A stretch of DNA of 48,295 nt from Lentisphaeria bacterium (GCA_015486135.1 WFSE01000181.1:1-48295), one strand, 5' to 3'. Shown: positions 7,292 to 15,394, counted from the stretch's first letter. A program made the numbers and translations. Notes: generated by a model from the sequence alone, not told the origin.

Positions 7292-8914
7292 TCAAGGTGT
7301 GGTCCAGTCCATATGCAAATGCTTTAGAGCGTGGTCCCTGTTTGTTGGAGTTACATACATCCAGGGCAACACCTTACCCTTGTGATCTCCAGGATTTTTC
7401 ATTTTTTTCCGGTTAACATACACGCCATTGCGGAACACGTTCCACTTTTTCATAATCGCCACGCTACGTCCTTTGGGGATAAAGCAGTTTCCCGGAATAA
7501 TCTGGCGCGATTCCCCTGGTGGCTTCCATTCCAGCGTTATCGCCGCCAAGCTTGTCAGGTTTATCAGGGCCAATTTGATATCGTATCGCTTGCCCGCTTC
7601 CAGTTTGGTCTCGGCATTGTAAGTTGTTGTGGCCTGTTCTTTCCAGCCATCTATGAACATCTTTCCGTTCAGCCACATGCGCACGCCATCGTCTCCACTG
7701 AGATAGAATGTGTATGTGCCAGTCTTAGGTGGAACCAATTGCCCCGCCCACATGACGGAGAAGTATTCCGGGTTGATTCCGTCGGGCAATCTATCCGACG
7801 TGCCCTTCCACCAGCGCAATGCCACGGACTTGTCCAGCCTGCATCTGGTCAGACCAGTGAAGCAGCACCTGTTGAAATATGACGCGAACAAGCCACTGGA
7901 TGTCCACGAATCCATACAGGCGATATCGCTATCGTTGAACGAGGGATGGAAGGCCACCGCTTTCAATTGCATTCTCAGACTAGCGGGGAGGGGCTCCTTA
8001 TAGACGGGGGATGCCTCCGTGGGGGCGTCTCCGTTAACGGTATAGTGGATGATAGCCCCCGGGGTATCGCAGAGAATTCGAACTTTCATTTTTTTGTCGA
8101 AAGCTCCACCATCGGGTAGGAATTCGGGAGTTGATACACGTGGATATATGATTCGGGCCGCCAATCTGGCGCGACGCGCCTCTTCTATTTTTCGACGCGC
8201 TTCCTCGCGTTTTTTCTTTTCCTCCATGGATATCGCATAGACACCATCAAGAGCGATGTCCTCTCTGCTGGCCATGAATTTGTAGAAAATATCTCTTAAA
8301 AATTGTTTTTGGGACATGCCGTCCGGGATGGGGAGGCTTTTGTTGTATGTGTCCACCAAGTCGTTGATGCATTTGTCCGCCAACGTTTTGTCTTCGAGTT
8401 TACTAAAGATTCTAGCGAAAGTCTGCTTGGTGGCAGCGGGGTATTTCAATTTCAGCTTGGAAAAGATTTTGCGTTCGAAGGCTGTTCTTTTGGCCCTGTA
8501 CGCAGTCTCTAGTCTAGCGACGTACTTTTTCCGTTCCTCTTCGTTCACTCTAGGCAGGAATCTCGCCAGTTCAGTCCGCGTCATGTCTATAACCGGAACC
8601 TTTGTCGTTCCAATGATAACGCAATTGTCGCGACACCCCTTGAAGGCCCCCGTTGCCTCCTTGCGACGGTACACGATGGTGACATTCGTCCCTTTTTTGA
8701 CGAGCGGGAAGCGCTTTTCCGCCTCTTTCACGTATTTCAGGCGATCGAATTTGGGGTATTTAGCGAGTTCCTCTTTGAGGATTGTCATCCCCTGTGGAGC
8801 GAGACGGGCAGTTGTGCCAAGGCCAAACGCATCCAAGCCGGAAAGACATACGGCGACCATCATAGCAACGACAACGCGTTGCCATATACCTTGTTTCAAG
8901 TTCCTGTCCCCCAT
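7292..8914 (-). CDS. Secreted protein with chitobiase-C-like and PA14 domains
   Basis: The ATG at 8914 is preferred because GGAG lies 9 bases upstream and a signal peptide follows directly (about residues 1-31, ending DAFG). Earlier in-frame starts (GTG 8980, ATG 8929) would bury it. The 540-residue product has a charged helical N-terminal half. About residues 250-330 form a CHB_HEX_C-like beta domain (PGAIIHYTVNGDAPTEASP). About 345-485 form a PA14 beta-barrel (GLFASYFN, TYTFYLSGDDGVRMWLNG, LINLTSLAAITLEWKPP). PA14 domains bind glycans or act in adhesion. No catalytic domain was recognised. It precedes the MORN gene by 16 bases. Confidence 0.82.
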   Translation of the reverse strand: MGDRNLKQGIWQRVVVAMMVAVCLSGLDAFGLGTTARLAPQGMTILKEELAKYPKFDRLKYVKEAEKRFPLVKKGTNVTIVYRRKEATGAFKGCRDNCVIIGTTKVPVIDMTRTELARFLPRVNEEERKKYVARLETAYRAKRTAFERKIFSKLKLKYPAATKQTFARIFSKLEDKTLADKCINDLVDTYNKSLPIPDGMSQKQFLRDIFYKFMASREDIALDGVYAISMEEKKKREEARRKIEEARRARLAARIIYPRVSTPEFLPDGGAFDKKMKVRILCDTPGAIIHYTVNGDAPTEASPVYKEPLPASLRMQLKAVAFHPSFNDSDIACMDSWTSSGLFASYFNRCCFTGLTRCRLDKSVALRWWKGTSDRLPDGINPEYFSVMWAGQLVPPKTGTYTFYLSGDDGVRMWLNGKMFIDGWKEQATTTYNAETKLEAGKRYDIKLALINLTSLAAITLEWKPPGESRQIIPGNCFIPKGRSVAIMKKWNVFRNGVYVNRKKMKNPGDHKGKVLPWMYVTPTNRDHALKHLHMDWTTP

Positions 8915-9002
8915 ATCGGCACACTCCATCTTGTTCGAAATACTACCTCTCTCAAACCGACCATCCTTGGAAAGATACACGAAAGCATGGAGTTGTCAAG
9001 CG

Positions 9003-9120
9003 CCGCTTGCTGAATAATTGACAAGTGCCTTGTCCCTATTGAGTCGGGGTTTTCCTGGCATTGGCAAGTGCCTCAAATCAAATCGCTAACATTGGTCGTC
9101 TCCAGACCATCAAAAACAGG
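9003..9120 (+). repeat. Degraded MITE-like element, copy C
   Basis: It begins with a recognisable terminal repeat (GCTTGCTGAATAATTG, then ACAAGTGCC), then contains a second ATTGGCAAGTGCCTCAAAT start and a partial GGTCGTCTCCA inner arm, but no right end. It looks like one element truncated or inserted into another. It separates the PA14 gene from the 3' end of the corrinoid transporter operon. Confidence 0.65.
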
Positions 9121-9126
9121 TCAACC

Positions 9127-9900
9127 TCAGATGGGAAGAATGGCTACGGAGGAGCCTAGGGACATGGTTTTGGCTTGGCACCCGTAGACATCAACGACCA
9201 TTTCCGCGGTCACTACGCTGGACGGGGAGCCATCCGCGACTACCGCGCCGTTTTTGAGGGCTACGAGTCTGGGGAAAAAGCAGGAGAGGAGCTGTACATC
9301 GTGCGAGACCGCCACGATAGTGACGTTTCGCTCTTCCCGCAGGAAAGACAGAAACCGCATAAACCTTGTGGCATGCCCCAGGTCGAGTTGCGAGGTTGGC
9401 TCGTCCAGAAATAGAATGGAGGGTTTTCTTGCGACCGCCGCCGCCAACACGACTCTTTGCCTTTCCCCTCCACTTAGCATGTTGAAGGGGCGATCGGCCA
9501 GGCTGGCGATATCCATGTCGCGCATCGCCTCCTCCACCGCTTCCCGGTCTTCCGCTTTCATGGGGAGAAGCTTGGGGATGCGGACCGCCCTCCCCATTTC
9601 AACCACCTCGCGGACGGTGTATGGCATGGGGGTGAAAACGTTCTGCGGGACTACGGCGATTAGCCTGGCGCGCTCTCCCCGGGGCATCGCGTCCACCCTT
9701 ACCCCCCCAATCTCCACCGACCCGGACGCCGGAACTAAAAAGCCACCCATAATCTTCAAAAGCGTCGATTTTCCCGCTCCGTTCGGGCCGATAACCCCCG
9801 CCATCTCTCCCTTGTCGAAAGAAATATCCACATTCCTTAAAACCGCGGTTTCCTCGGCGGGGTAGGAGTGGGAGACGTTGTTTATCCGCATTAAAGGCAT
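9127..9900 (-). CDS. btuD: ABC transporter ATPase, BtuD/FecE type (corrinoid uptake)
   Basis: A 257-residue ATP-binding subunit from ATG 9900, supported by GGAAGGG 10 bases upstream; an ATG at 9921 inside the permease gene is the alternative. Motifs: Walker A GPNGAGKST, Q-loop VVPQN, signature LSGGERQRV, Walker B ILFLDEPTSQLD and H-loop AVSHD. This is the architecture of ATPases serving FecCD/BtuCD importers. It is the last gene of a five- to six-gene minus-strand unit headed by a cobalamin riboswitch, so it probably energises vitamin B12 import across the inner membrane rather than ferric siderophore import. Confidence 0.9.
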   Translation of the reverse strand: MPLMRINNVSHSYPAEETAVLRNVDISFDKGEMAGVIGPNGAGKSTLLKIMGGFLVPASGSVEIGGVRVDAMPRGERARLIAVVPQNVFTPMPYTVREVVEMGRAVRIPKLLPMKAEDREAVEEAMRDMDIASLADRPFNMLSGGERQRVVLAAAVARKPSILFLDEPTSQLDLGHATRFMRFLSFLREERNVTIVAVSHDVQLLSCFFPRLVALKNGAVVADGSPSSVVTAEMVVDVYGCQAKTMSLGSSVAILPI

Positions 9901-9904
9901 TTTT

Positions 9905-10897
9905 CTATTTCCCTTCCTCATTACGATTCATCAGCCATATGAAGAAGGGGCCTCCGAGCATAGCGGTTACGACACCGACAGGAATCTCCCGCGGGTACAA
10001 TGCGGTTCTCGCCAAAGTGTCGCACGCCATGAGGAATATTCCTCCCGCGAGATACGCGGCTGGAAAGAGGCGTCGGTGCGTGGCGCCAACGATATGGCGG
10101 AGTATGTGCGGCACGATGAGCCCCACGAAGCCTATTATCCCGGCGAGTGATACCGAGGTGGCGGTGAGGAACGAAGCCGTTCCCAAAATTACCATTCCGG
10201 ATGTTCTCGGCGAGACCCCGAGATAAAAAGCCGTCTCGCTTCCCATTGACAGGGCGTCGGCGTCGCGTCCGAAGGCGAATAGCGTGACCGAGCCGACTAC
10301 ACCCGCAATCAACACGGCCGTTAGCTGACCGCAGCCGGAAGGGGTTAGGCCGCCAAGCATCCACCAAGTCACGCTATGGAGGGTTTTAAGGTCCATCACG
10401 GAGATAAGGAACATCAGCGCGCTGGAGCAAAGCGAGCCGGCGATGACTCCGCTCAACATGACGCGCGTGGCGTATTCCACGCCGGCCCCCTTGGATAACG
10501 CCAGGACCACACCTAGAACCAACGCGGCTCCGATGAAAGAAAACGCTGGTACGGTCAAGGAGCCCAGCGCCGCTATGTTTAGTCCTATGGCGAAAGCCGC
10601 TCCCAGGCTTGCGCCCCCGCTAATCCCCAGGATGAAAGGTTCCGCCAAGGGGTTGCGGAGGACGGCTTGATACGCCACGCCGGAAACCGAGAGCGCTCCA
10701 CCAACGGCGAACGCGGTCGCCAAACGGAGGAACCGAAGTTCCAATAACACTTTTGGGATTTTCTCGGAAGAGGAGAGGGCGGAGAAAGGGTTGACGAACT
10801 CTCCTCCGACCGCCAGGCCGACGAGCGTCACAACCGGCAAGGCTATTGCCAGGGAAAGGAAAACCACGACGGTTTTGACCAACCGCTTGCTTTTCAT
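9905..10897 (-). CDS. btuC: ABC transporter permease, BtuC/FecCD type
   Basis: A 330-residue integral membrane protein with about ten hydrophobic segments and FecCD family motifs: NPLAEPFILGISGGASLGAA, WWMLGGLTPSG, GFVGLIVPHILRHIVGATHR and FLMACDTLAR. The terminal PREIPVGVVTAMLGGPFFIWL region contacts the ATPase in this family. Its ATG overlaps the stop of the binding-protein gene by four bases (ATGA) and its stop lies 4 bases before the ATPase start, so the three are translationally coupled. The substrate is assigned as a corrinoid from the riboswitch upstream. Iron complexes cannot be excluded from the protein alone. Confidence 0.92.
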   Translation of the reverse strand: MKSKRLVKTVVVFLSLAIALPVVTLVGLAVGGEFVNPFSALSSSEKIPKVLLELRFLRLATAFAVGGALSVSGVAYQAVLRNPLAEPFILGISGGASLGAAFAIGLNIAALGSLTVPAFSFIGAALVLGVVLALSKGAGVEYATRVMLSGVIAGSLCSSALMFLISVMDLKTLHSVTWWMLGGLTPSGCGQLTAVLIAGVVGSVTLFAFGRDADALSMGSETAFYLGVSPRTSGMVILGTASFLTATSVSLAGIIGFVGLIVPHILRHIVGATHRRLFPAAYLAGGIFLMACDTLARTALYPREIPVGVVTAMLGGPFFIWLMNRNEEGK

Positions 10898-11781
10898 TTA
10901 TCCAGCCGCCTCTCCGCGATAAACGCGTCGATTCCAATCAATCGTCTTAGCAACGCCACGCCGTCGAGAATCCGCGGTCCCAAGCGATAGATCAGATCGT
11001 CGTTTAGCTCAATGAAGACCCGCCTCTCGCGGATAGCGGAGATTCCGTCCCATCCTCTTCGGCCAAGCACATCGGCCATGCGTCCCTTTGCCATGGCGGG
11101 GCAGATGATGACTTCGGGGTCCGATTTGATAATCCATTCCTCCGAGCAGTTGAAGTAGGAATCGTCGCGGTTGACGGCGATGTTCTTTCCCCCGGCATAG
11201 ATTATCAAATCGTTTATGAAGGATTTTCTTCCGACCGTCATGTACGGGTGGTCCCATATTTCCAAATAGACTCTCGGTGGCCGCCAACCGGCCCTCAGGG
11301 CTTTCGCGTTCGCCGCGGCGAAAGCGGCGAGACCGGATTTGACTCGCTGAATTTCGGCTTTCGCGGCTTTTTCCAAGCCCAATACTTCCCCCAGCGCTTT
11401 GGTCGCGGCGTAATAGTTGTCGATGGAATCGGTTGGAAGCAGCAGAAATTTCACGCCCAATCCTTCGATGGTTGTCCGCAACGCGGGATCGGCGAGGGCG
11501 GTGGCGACCACGACATCGGGTTTTAGCGAGGCTATTTTCTCCAAAGATGGTTTTCCGAAGCCACCGACAATGGGGATTTTTCCCACCTCCTTGGGTTGGT
11601 CGCAAGCGGAAGTCCTTCCCACGAGCGATTTTTCGCCACCGAGGCGGAATATAGTCTCGGTCAGACATGGCGCCAAGGAGATCACTCTGGGGCGCGGAGC
11701 ATCATCGGCGGGGAGGAGGATGGGCGCCGCCAATATGGAGCCAACCAGCAACAATGTGAGAAACAACGCTCTTTTTTTCAT
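10894..11781 (-). CDS. btuF: Periplasmic corrinoid-binding protein, BtuF-like
   Basis: A 295-residue helical-backbone binding protein with a signal peptide (residues 1 to about 25). Family signs: RVISLAPCLTETIFRLGGEKSLVGRTSACDQP, VGGFGKPSLEKIASLKPDVVVAT in the first lobe, and a long linker helix. SEEWIIKSDPEVIICP and LGPRILDGVALL are in the second lobe. There is no lipobox, so it is probably soluble in the periplasm. It overlaps both neighbours by four bases and delivers substrate to the BtuC-like permease. The DQP motif occurs in corrinoid and iron-complex binders alike; the riboswitch favours corrinoids. Confidence 0.88.
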   Translation of the reverse strand: MKKRALFLTLLLVGSILAAPILLPADDAPRPRVISLAPCLTETIFRLGGEKSLVGRTSACDQPKEVGKIPIVGGFGKPSLEKIASLKPDVVVATALADPALRTTIEGLGVKFLLLPTDSIDNYYAATKALGEVLGLEKAAKAEIQRVKSGLAAFAAANAKALRAGWRPPRVYLEIWDHPYMTVGRKSFINDLIIYAGGKNIAVNRDDSYFNCSEEWIIKSDPEVIICPAMAKGRMADVLGRRGWDGISAIRERRVFIELNDDLIYRLGPRILDGVALLRRLIGIDAFIAERRLDK

Positions 11782-12275
11782 TTCGCTCCCGTGCTCCTTA
11801 ATATCTCGTCTCTTACATCCGGGGGGAGTTTGTCCATATCTATCGGCACGTTACGCGGTGGCGCTGGAGACGCTTTCTTCCGCGGAATATCCCGTGCGGT
11901 ATCCGCAGTCGGTGGGATGCCGCGGTTGCGAGCCGCGGAAGTCTCGGGGGGCCTTTTCCCGTGCGTTTCCGGACGCGCAGTGGCGGCAACAATGCGCGTT
12001 GGCGCCACCGTCCCATCGGCCGCTTTGGGTGTTTTTTTGGTCAGAAGTACCACCGCGCCGACGGTGCCGGCAATAACTACAAGCGCTCCGCAGACGACTC
12101 CCCAAGCCAATCGCTTGGCTTTCGCCCCGGTGGCGTCGAACACCTTCGCTTCCAACGTCGTCTTTCGGGATACCGCCATTTCCGAAATGGTGTCGAGACG
12201 ACGACGACGCTCGGCGGCTTCCCGTTCCCGGGCCCGCTTACGGATACGTTTCAAATTTATTATGTATTTCCACAT
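11778..12275 (-). CDS. Single-pass membrane protein of the B12-regulated operon (protein B)
   Basis: A 165-residue protein of no recognised family. It has a highly basic N-terminus (residues 7-27, RIRKRAREREAAERRRR), one transmembrane helix (57-78), and a Pro/Ala/Thr-rich extracytoplasmic region. It ends with the motif IDMDKLPPDVRDE (145-157), which is nearly repeated in the upstream gene product. It starts 6 bases after the upstream stop with GGAG in the overlap region, and overlaps the btuF-like gene by four bases. The positive-inside rule puts the C-terminus in the periplasm. It is likely an accessory to corrinoid uptake or to the pseudopilin encoded two genes upstream; there is no direct evidence. 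Confidence 0.7.
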   Translation of the reverse strand: MWKYIINLKRIRKRAREREAAERRRRLDTISEMAVSRKTTLEAKVFDATGAKAKRLAWGVVCGALVVIAGTVGAVVLLTKKTPKAADGTVAPTRIVAATARPETHGKRPPETSAARNRGIPPTADTARDIPRKKASPAPPRNVPIDMDKLPPDVRDEILRSTGAK

Positions 12276-12281
12276 GGCGCG

Positions 12282-13034
12282 TCACTCCAGCGCGAGGAAG
12301 ACGAGTTTGCCCGTCGAGCGTCGCGCGCACTGAATCCTGAAATTGACCTTGCCCATACCGCGCAGGTTGGCGTCGCATATCACATAATAAACACCTCGTC
12401 TTTCCGGATCCTCCAGAATGCGTTCTATCTCCAGATTGTCGGCCGAGCGTCTTACTTTGTTCAAACGAGCCTTCCATTCCGTCCGCAGCTCCGGGGGCAA
12501 CGCCTCCATGTCGGTGGACGGCCTGTTGGAGGCGGCATCCGTTCCGTTTCCACCCACTTTTGACAGCGTGATCTTGGCGAATCGTGTTAATTCGTCAAAT
12601 AGCGGCATCTCAGGCCGGATACGTTTCATTGTCTCACCGAACGCTGGCAGAACATCGTCTCGGAACGTGCGGTAGTAAACCACCACGTTTAGAACGCAGA
12701 CGACCACCGCCAGCGTCAGTAGAGTCGCTTTTTGGGCGAACACCATGCGACGTTGCCGAATCAAATACTCGTTGGCACGCCTCCATCGTTCGATGTGCGA
12801 GTCCTCCAGCCATGCTCGTCCCATCGATACATACGTCCGGCGGAGACCCTCTCCTTCCATCTCGGAACGCGGTTTTATCAAGGCGTTCCGGAGCCGTACC
12901 CGTTCGCTTCCCAGGAACTCGAATCGCTCGTACTCTCGTTCCACCTCGAAAACACGTTTGTTGTGGAGGGCGACCTCCTCCAGAACCTCCGGCTTGTCTT
13001 TGGTATTGGCCATTGGTCCGTCCATTCCGGACAC
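12282..13034 (-). CDS. Single-pass membrane protein of the B12-regulated operon (protein A)
   Basis: A 250-residue protein of unknown family. Residues 1-100 are charged and probably cytoplasmic, 103-121 form one transmembrane helix, and the rest is probably periplasmic. The motif TDMEALPPELRTE (174-186) matches the tail motif of the next gene product. After it comes a domain with a GVYYVICDANLRGMGKVNFRIQ-like beta segment, containing Cys220 and Cys236. The start is uncertain (GTG 13034, ATG 13025 or ATG 13013); none has an ideal ribosome binding site. It lies 85 bases downstream of the prepilin-like gene and 6 bases before protein B. Confidence 0.7.
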   Translation of the reverse strand: MSGMDGPMANTKDKPEVLEEVALHNKRVFEVEREYERFEFLGSERVRLRNALIKPRSEMEGEGLRRTYVSMGRAWLEDSHIERWRRANEYLIRQRRMVFAQKATLLTLAVVVCVLNVVVYYRTFRDDVLPAFGETMKRIRPEMPLFDELTRFAKITLSKVGGNGTDAASNRPSTDMEALPPELRTEWKARLNKVRRSADNLEIERILEDPERRGVYYVICDANLRGMGKVNFRIQCARRSTGKLVFLALE

Positions 13035-13118
13035 GCGGAGGCCCCTTTCGCTAGCCCCGCCTGAAGAACATGTCTCCAGCGGGAGGCAAAGGGGCGACCG
13101 CGGCCAGGCTAGCTAGCG

Positions 13119-14033
13119 TCAAGGCGCCGTGTCCGGGACATCGTCGCTCCAGGGATCCATCATCGAGTTGTCCAGTGGACCGAACATTCCCAGGCCAGCG
13201 GCTCTGCGGACAGGGTCTTCCGTTCCGCCCCAAGCCCAAGCGAACGAAAGAGTCTCCGTTTCGACATGGCCATCCACCCAGGCCACGTTCGCGGTCTTGG
13301 CGGTATGTCTGAAATGCATCGTGCCATACATTTGGTCTCCAGCGGGTTTTTTGCAGCGCAGCTTGTCCACGGGAACGTTCCAGAGCGAATACGGGCATGT
13401 TAACTCGGCCTTTTCCTCGAGCTTGTCGGTGCCCCACTGGAAATTCGCGGCATCCGCGAACATCACCGTGAGCGCGGGAGAGGAGATCTGGCTTGAAGTC
13501 AATCCACCATGGTCCCAGCACGAGGAGGAGTCGGAAGGCCCGTACCCTTCGAAATAGGCCGTCGAGCCCACACCATACGAGTTGTATCCATAGCCTCCAA
13601 CGCCACCATTCATACCGGTGGCGCCTTCAAACGGCAGCAAGGTCGCTTGGGGGCATTGGAGCACCTTCCCATGCGAATCCAAGTAGGGACGTAGCAATCC
13701 TCGGGACAGATCCCAGGAATCGGTGCTATTCTCGCGGTATCCGAACCAAAACTGTCCGGCGGACCACGGTGTGCCGCTTGAATGGGTGCCGTTCCGGAAT
13801 GGAGCGAATCGCTTGAACGTGTCCTCGTAGAGGATATTCGCCAAAGCGATCTGCTTGAGATTGCTGATGCAAGACGCGCCTCGGGCTTTGCCCTTGGCCG
13901 CCATCAGCGCTGGAAGAAGTATGGCGGCCAATATTCCTATTATCCCGATGACCACCAACAATTCGATGAGCGTGAACCTTGTCCGCCGATAACGGAGTCC
14001 CAAACCATTGGAGAACACTTTCGAGCAACGCAT
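13119..14033 (-). CDS. Prepilin-like (H-x-DG family) protein under B12 riboswitch control
   Basis: A 304-residue protein. ATG 14033 is chosen because a perfect AAGGAGG precedes it; the longer open frame would run through the riboswitch. The prepilin peptidase site is [10 protein letters not shown] with Phe20 as the new N-terminus and Glu24 at +5. A hydrophobic helix follows (20-42), then the [25 protein letters not shown] region. The C-terminal part has [18 protein letters not shown], a one-residue-longer version of the H-X9-DG signature common in Planctomycetes, Lentisphaerae and Verrucomicrobia. There are five cysteines (56, 127, 172, 213, 227) after the helix. It is the first gene of the cobalamin-regulated operon. 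A surface or periplasmic role in corrinoid capture is possible; the family itself has no known function. Confidence 0.88.
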   Translation of the reverse strand: MRCSKVFSNGLGLRYRRTRFTLIELLVVIGIIGILAAILLPALMAAKGKARGASCISNLKQIALANILYEDTFKRFAPFRNGTHSSGTPWSAGQFWFGYRENSTDSWDLSRGLLRPYLDSHGKVLQCPQATLLPFEGATGMNGGVGGYGYNSYGVGSTAYFEGYGPSDSSSCWDHGGLTSSQISSPALTVMFADAANFQWGTDKLEEKAELTCPYSLWNVPVDKLRCKKPAGDQMYGTMHFRHTAKTANVAWVDGHVETETLSFAWAWGGTEDPVRRAAGLGMFGPLDNSMMDPWSDDVPDTAP

Positions 14034-14064
14034 TTTGATTACCTCCTTATTGTGTTGCGCGCAC

Positions 14065-14103
14065 AAAAAAACCGACGCCCCCCGCTGGATGGGGAGGCAT
14101 CGG
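14065..14103 (-). terminator. Intrinsic terminator of the riboswitch expression platform
   Basis: Read on the minus strand, a GC-rich stem (CCGATGCCTCCCC paired with GGGGGGCGTCGG, 7-base loop) is followed directly by seven U residues. It lies between the cobalamin aptamer and the prepilin-like gene, whose Shine-Dalgarno begins about 20 bases further on. This placement is that of a transcription attenuator: B12 binding would favour this hairpin and stop transcription. Confidence 0.88.
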
Positions 14104-14119
14104 TAAGAGGTACATATCT

Positions 14120-14258
14120 TGTCCGACACGGCCCGAATCCCTGACGCGGGGACATCTCTGCCGATATTCTCCACAACGAAGATCTGGCTTCGCCCATAAC
14201 GGGCTCACAGTGGCGCGACCGCTCCCGATTTCCACGGGATTCCTCGCAATGGAAAACT
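14120..14258 (-). promoter_or_regulatory. Cobalamin (adenosylcobalamin-type) riboswitch
   Basis: The minus strand contains the conserved cobalamin aptamer core in order. First comes GAGGAATCCCGTGGAAATC (compare GGGAATCCGGTGNNAATCC), then GGGAGCGGTCGCGCC and ACTGTGAGCCC. After that come a GGGC-closing hairpin and a GAAGCCAGA box. A second B12-box-like segment (GCGTCAGGGATTCGGGCC) lies about 50 bases further downstream, at 14129-14146. An intrinsic terminator completes an on/off platform. The expected ligand is adenosylcobalamin or a related corrinoid. It controls the prepilin-like gene, proteins A and B, and the BtuFCD-like importer. Exact 3' aptamer limits are uncertain. Confidence 0.87.
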
Positions 14259-14262
14259 CAGT

Positions 14263-14290
14263 AGTCTAGCGCTTTGGCATATCATGTCAA
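14263..14290 (-). promoter_or_regulatory. Sigma70-like promoter of the corrinoid operon
   Basis: On the minus strand, a perfect -35 TTGACA (14290-14285) is followed after 16 bases by TAGACT (14268-14263). Transcription would start near 14256, immediately before the conserved riboswitch core, which fits well. The rest of the 14281-14620 gap holds a repeat fragment and a GCCGAAGCCTTGGCGTAAGC-type dispersed sequence but no supported gene. Confidence 0.65.
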
Positions 14291-14365
14291 CGACAAGTAG
14301 GAAAAATTTTGCGGAATTGATTCGGAGGGCGAAAAATGGATTTGATTAGGCGACCGCGGCCATGT

Positions 14366-14425
14366 AGGGTTTGCCGAGAAAGTCGAGAACGTGTTAGTGG
14401 CTTCTCTTGGCTAGGGCTTCCTACT
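14366..14425 (+). repeat. Partial long-form repeat left end
   Basis: A TAGGGTTTGCCGAGAAAGTC sequence, then GAGAACGTGTTAGTGGCTTC. It matches the left end of the copies at 43053 and 47911 (GAAAAAGTCGAGAA, then GTTAGTGGC at the latter) but stops without the TIR-containing half. It lies in the gap between the divergent riboswitch operon and the FetB-like gene. Confidence 0.6.
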
Positions 14426-14620
14426 CCGCTTTGATGGCCATGTGGGATAAAACGGAGGATGTCTTAACCTATCACGAATACATGCGCCCCAGCCCTTTTG
14501 CTAAGCCCGGCATGCCTCGCCGGCTTGTCTTGCCGAAGCCTTGGCGTAAGCAGAAGGGAGCGAAGCTCGGAAGGAAAGGCGTTTGTACGTCACACGAGTA
14601 TGCGTGCCCCAGAGGAAAGC

Positions 14621-15373
14621 ATGACGACTATTTCTTTGTTGCGTTTGAGTTTGGCGTTTATTCCCGTCATGGTGGTCGTGGCCATCTTGGCGAAATGGGC
14701 GTTGTCGCCGGGCGCCACGCTGTATGCCACCGGCCGGATGCTGCTCCAACTTCTTCTCATCGGCTATGTGCTGAAATACATATTCGGCTCCCAGGACGCC
14801 GGAATCACATTGGCGGTGTTGTCGCTGATGATGCTCGCCTCCAGCTGGATCGCCTTGGGGGTCGTGAAGGAGCAACGGCTGAAATTGTATGTGACCGCGT
14901 TTCTAGCGGTAGCGGTGGGGGGCGGAAGCACACTGGCGATTATCTCGCAAGGCGTCTTAAGGCTCGACCCGTGGTTCAAGCCGAACGTGCTGATTCCTCT
15001 GGCGGGGATGATCTTTTCCAATTCGATGAACTGCATAAGCTTGGGGGTCGAAAGGATCAAGGCCGAGCTGGGGCGCGGAGAACCTTACGGAAAGGCCCGC
15101 GGAGTGGCTTTTCGGGCGGCTTTGATACCTATGAGCAACGCGTTTCTCGCAGTGGGGCTTGTTTCCCTGCCGGGGATGATGACAGGGCAGATACTGGCGG
15201 GGACCAATCCGTTGGTGGCGGCGAGATACCAAATCATGGTCATGTGCATGGTGTTCGGCGCAGGGGGCATATCATCGGCCTGCTTCCTGACTTGGGGACG
15301 GCGGATTATCGAGGACGCCGCCGGAGAGCCGGCTAGCGATGATTCAGTGGATGAACCGGAAACGCGCCGCTGA
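14621..15373 (+). CDS. FetB/UPF0014-family ABC permease
   Basis: ATG 14621 follows AGAGGA by five bases and gives 250 residues with about seven hydrophobic helices. UPF0014 (YbbM/FetB) signs are present: LQLLLIGYVLKYIF, the LIPLAGMIFSNSMNCISLGVERI block, ALIPMSNAFLAVGLVSLPGMMTGQILAG and the MVMCMVFGAGGISSA end. E. coli FetB works with the ATPase FetA in iron homeostasis and oxidative resistance. No ATPase gene is adjacent, so a distant partner would be needed. The longer frame from 14498 adds residues drawn from repeat-like sequence and is not preferred. A long second frame (14407-15336) over the same DNA is a shadow. Confidence 0.88.
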   Translation: MTTISLLRLSLAFIPVMVVVAILAKWALSPGATLYATGRMLLQLLLIGYVLKYIFGSQDAGITLAVLSLMMLASSWIALGVVKEQRLKLYVTAFLAVAVGGGSTLAIISQGVLRLDPWFKPNVLIPLAGMIFSNSMNCISLGVERIKAELGRGEPYGKARGVAFRAALIPMSNAFLAVGLVSLPGMMTGQILAGTNPLVAARYQIMVMCMVFGAGGISSACFLTWGRRIIEDAAGEPASDDSVDEPETRR

Positions 15374-15394
15374 TCAGGAGGTGGGATGTTGTTG

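Noticed and set aside
9127-11781. Ferric siderophore importer
   Set aside because: The protein families alone allow it, but the cobalamin riboswitch at the head of the operon makes corrinoid the better substrate assignment.
14034-14174. N-terminal extension of the prepilin-like protein
   Set aside because: These codons lie in the riboswitch terminator and aptamer; the AAGGAGG before 14033 fixes the start.
14407-15336. 309-residue open frame on the plus strand
   Set aside because: It overlaps the FetB-like gene in another frame, is Arg/Gly-rich without domains or membrane helices, and lacks a good ribosome binding site; the other frame has clear UPF0014 motifs.
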